In this document: positions 42,803 through 43,891 of the stretch, piece by piece
Layout of the letters: every line of letters starts with the position of its first letter
Position numbering within the stretch: position 1 is the stretch's first letter
Assembly (NCBI GenBank): GCA_018822665.1
Contig: JAHJJX010000012.1
Location: forward strand, 1 to 43,891
DNA: 43,891 nucleotides
Origin: a bacterium
GTDB lineage: Bacteria > Campylobacterota > Campylobacteria > Campylobacterales > Sulfurimonadaceae
Direction of reading: 5' to 3'
Notes under the pieces: model-generated
Told to the model about the DNA's origin: nothing
The model's input: only the letters and a program-made list of their open reading frames with translations
The model's database searches: none
Program-made: the position numbers and the translations under genes

Positions 42803-43560
42803 TATTTAACCTCCGTCATAACAATGGCATTTGGCAAAGTAAAATATCCTGTGCGGATTTGTTTTTTAAATGCATCAAATAGATTTAAAATCTGACTTTT
42901 TTCTTCTTTTGAAAGAGCCTCTTTATAGAACCAGCCCTGAGAATCTTTGCTCACATAACCGACACTCTCATCGGGTGTTTTAAAATACATCATCATCGTA
43001 CCGATACGCGCTACTTCAGCTAAACGCTCTTTGCCATCAAGGGTAATCGTTTGTTTAAAAAGACCATTTTCTTTTGTCATACGAATAGCATCGCTATAAG
43101 TGTTCCATGTCAATGCCAAGGCTTTTTGCGGTGTGATTAAATCATTTTGAATCTGTTCTTTGATTTTTGCAATATCATTGAGACGCTCGGCAGTTTTAAA
43201 AGGCAGAGAAGTTTGAATATTTTCTTCTAACAAATCAAGCGCACTCAGTAACAGAGGCTTTAAACCCTCAGAGTTTTTGCCGGCTTCCTTAATCTCTTTG
43301 TGAACTTTTGAAAGTTCTTGTTGAATCTGTTTTATTTTAAGATCTTCTCTTGCAATAACCGACTCCAAGTCGTCTTTTTGACGAAGAAAAGATTTCATAG
43401 ATGCTTTGTAAGTATCTTTTTCATCACTGATTGAACTATCAAGCTGTTCTACATCCGCGCGTAATTTCATTAAAGACTCTGCCATATTTTCAGAGTTGGC
43501 CGTGAGTGCCGTTACTGACAGCAGCAGGCTTAAGGCGATACTAATAGTTGTATTAGACAT
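42802..43560 (-). CDS. DUF3450 periplasmic coiled-coil protein, first gene of the TonB operon
   Basis: A 252-residue exported protein of the DUF3450 family, which is regularly encoded at the head of TtpC-ExbBD-TonB operons; its precise role is unknown. I chose the ATG at 43560 (GGGGAG 5 nt ahead) because it opens a signal peptide (MSNTTISIALSLLLSVTALTANS); the frame upstream runs through the promoter. Residues about 25-105 form a coiled coil (SLMKLRADVEQLDSSISDEK). The remainder is globular with conserved-looking WFYKEALSKEEK. A Pho-box promoter starts 30 bp upstream. Confidence 0.85.
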   Translation of the reverse strand: MSNTTISIALSLLLSVTALTANSENMAESLMKLRADVEQLDSSISDEKDTYKASMKSFLRQKDDLESVIAREDLKIKQIQQELSKVHKEIKEAGKNSEGLKPLLLSALDLLEENIQTSLPFKTAERLNDIAKIKEQIQNDLITPQKALALTWNTYSDAIRMTKENGLFKQTITLDGKERLAEVARIGTMMMYFKTPDESVGYVSKDSQGWFYKEALSKEEKSQILNLFDAFKKQIRTGYFTLPNAIVMTEVK

Positions 43561-43589
43561 GGGCTCCCCATATAGATTAAGATGGTGGA

Positions 43590-43621
43590 ATAGTATAAAA
43601 CGGGGGTTACTCGAAAGATAC
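43590..43621 (-). promoter_or_regulatory. Pho-box promoter of the DUF3450-TonB operon
   Basis: Leftward: GTATC (43621-43617), 6 nt, GTAAC (43610-43606), 10 nt, TACTAT (43595-43590). The geometry is the same as at pstC, pstS and the porin. TATACT two bases earlier is an alternative -10. No other promoter is obvious for this seven-gene unit. Confidence 0.7.
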
Positions 43622-43649
43622 TTTTTGGAAACATTTTGGGAACATTGTC

Positions 43650-43660
43650 GGCATGTGGAA
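43650..43660 (-). repeat. TTCCACATGCC repeat, exact copy 13 (reverse), intergenic
   Basis: GGCATGTGGAA on the + strand, in the gap between the last (partial) gene and the DUF3450 operon promoter. Confidence 0.85.
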
Positions 43661-43692
43661 AGTTTAGAAGAGGAAGAAAAGAATCTAAGAGA

Positions 43693-43721
43693 CAATAAGA
43701 AGAGAATTTCTCTTCTTATTG
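43693..43721 (-). terminator. Terminator of the partial gene at the window end
   Basis: A perfect 14-bp inverted repeat (CAATAAGAAGAGAA and its complement around a single T) is followed on the minus strand by TCTCTTAGATTCTTTTCTT. It lies 14 nt after the stop of the leftward gene. Confidence 0.75.
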
Positions 43722-43735
43722 TTGAATGTATGTAA

Positions 43736-43891
43736 TTATTTTGTTGTCAGCGCATCATCCGCATCAAGTCTAGTTTGCGCATCCGTTGCACCTGCACCAT
43801 CAGCTATAAGAGCGGCAGTTACAGAAACATCTTTGAAAGCGATAGCGGCTTTTTGGTCAACACTAAATGCAAGTTTCGTATGAATACCGGC
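43736..43891 (-). CDS. C-terminal 51 codons of an unidentified gene, start outside the window
   Basis: The minus-strand frame is open from the window edge to a TAA at 43736 and is too short for a full gene. The residues read as Ala-, Asp- and Thr-rich (KLAFSVDQKAAIAFKDVSV, then GAGATDAQTRLDADDALTTK). The composition suggests a secreted, repetitive or surface protein, possibly Ca2+-linked, but that is only an impression. A strong hairpin terminator follows its stop codon. I do not recognise it. Confidence 0.6.
   Translation of the reverse strand, partial: AGIHTKLAFSVDQKAAIAFKDVSVTAALIADGAGATDAQTRLDADDALTTK

Noticed and set aside
43496-43735. 79-codon + strand frame over the DUF3450 gene start
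   Set aside because: It overlaps a signal-peptide gene and its Pho promoter on the other strand, has no ribosome site and no recognisable protein character.
1-43891. tRNA, rRNA, CRISPR arrays, insertion sequences or prophage genes
   Set aside because: I looked in all gaps longer than about 80 bp and found no cloverleaf, array of spaced direct repeats, transposase or phage structural gene.

Overview
The window looks like a chromosomal segment of a Campylobacterota (epsilonproteobacterial) species, most likely a Sulfurimonas-type marine or sediment bacterium. This rests on the low-GC coding style, the protein families, and a BioF and PBP1A linkage that I recall from Helicobacter. The species is not certain. 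I see no rRNA, tRNA, CRISPR array, transposase or prophage gene.

Layout. 1-5652 (+): 3' part of a sensory diguanylate cyclase, BioF-like PLP enzyme, orphan ABC ATPase, PBP1A and a small outer-membrane barrel, closed by a strong terminator. 5698-10494: a small acidic protein (-), then (+) a beta-CASP metallo-beta-lactamase RNase-like protein, a LOG-family hydrolase, a secreted polysaccharide deacetylase and a first PPK2. 10646-12136: an isolated two-gene exopolysaccharide-type cassette (MarR-type regulator plus UDP-glucose dehydrogenase). 12283-15270 (-): a two-component system followed by two envelope proteins. 15525-16868: RhlE-type helicase. 16963-22656 (+): a LolA-like / two FtsX-type permeases / ATPase / outer-membrane protein cluster. 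22715-26053 (-): leuA and glnA.

26187-43560 is a phosphate island: pstCAB-phoU (-), a PiT transporter with a second PPK2, pstS, a phosphate-type porin, a PhoB-like regulator (-), and a seven-gene (-) DUF3450 / TtpC / ExbB / ExbD / TonB / TPR / TonB-dependent receptor operon. Four promoters here carry the same 32-nt architecture: two GTWAC-like half-sites 11 bp apart, then 10 nt, then a -10 hexamer. They precede pstC, pstS, the porin and the DUF3450-TonB operon. This predicts that passive (porin), active (Pst) and TonB-energised uptake form one phosphate-starvation regulon, with PiT-PPK2 linking Pi entry to polyphosphate. The window ends inside another (-) gene, of which only the last 51 codons are present.

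The most unusual signal is not a gene. The 11-mer TTCCACATGCC (reverse complement GGCATGTGGAA) occurs 13 times exactly and at least 6 more times with one mismatch, where about 0.02 copies would be expected by chance. It shows no strand preference. Six of the 13 copies lie in the roughly 7% of the window that is intergenic, several next to terminators, and one is paired in inverted orientation. Five of the seven coding copies share one reading frame (x-Pro-His-Ala). This is how DNA uptake sequences of Neisseriaceae and Pasteurellaceae are distributed, and I know of no described uptake sequence of this kind in Campylobacterota.
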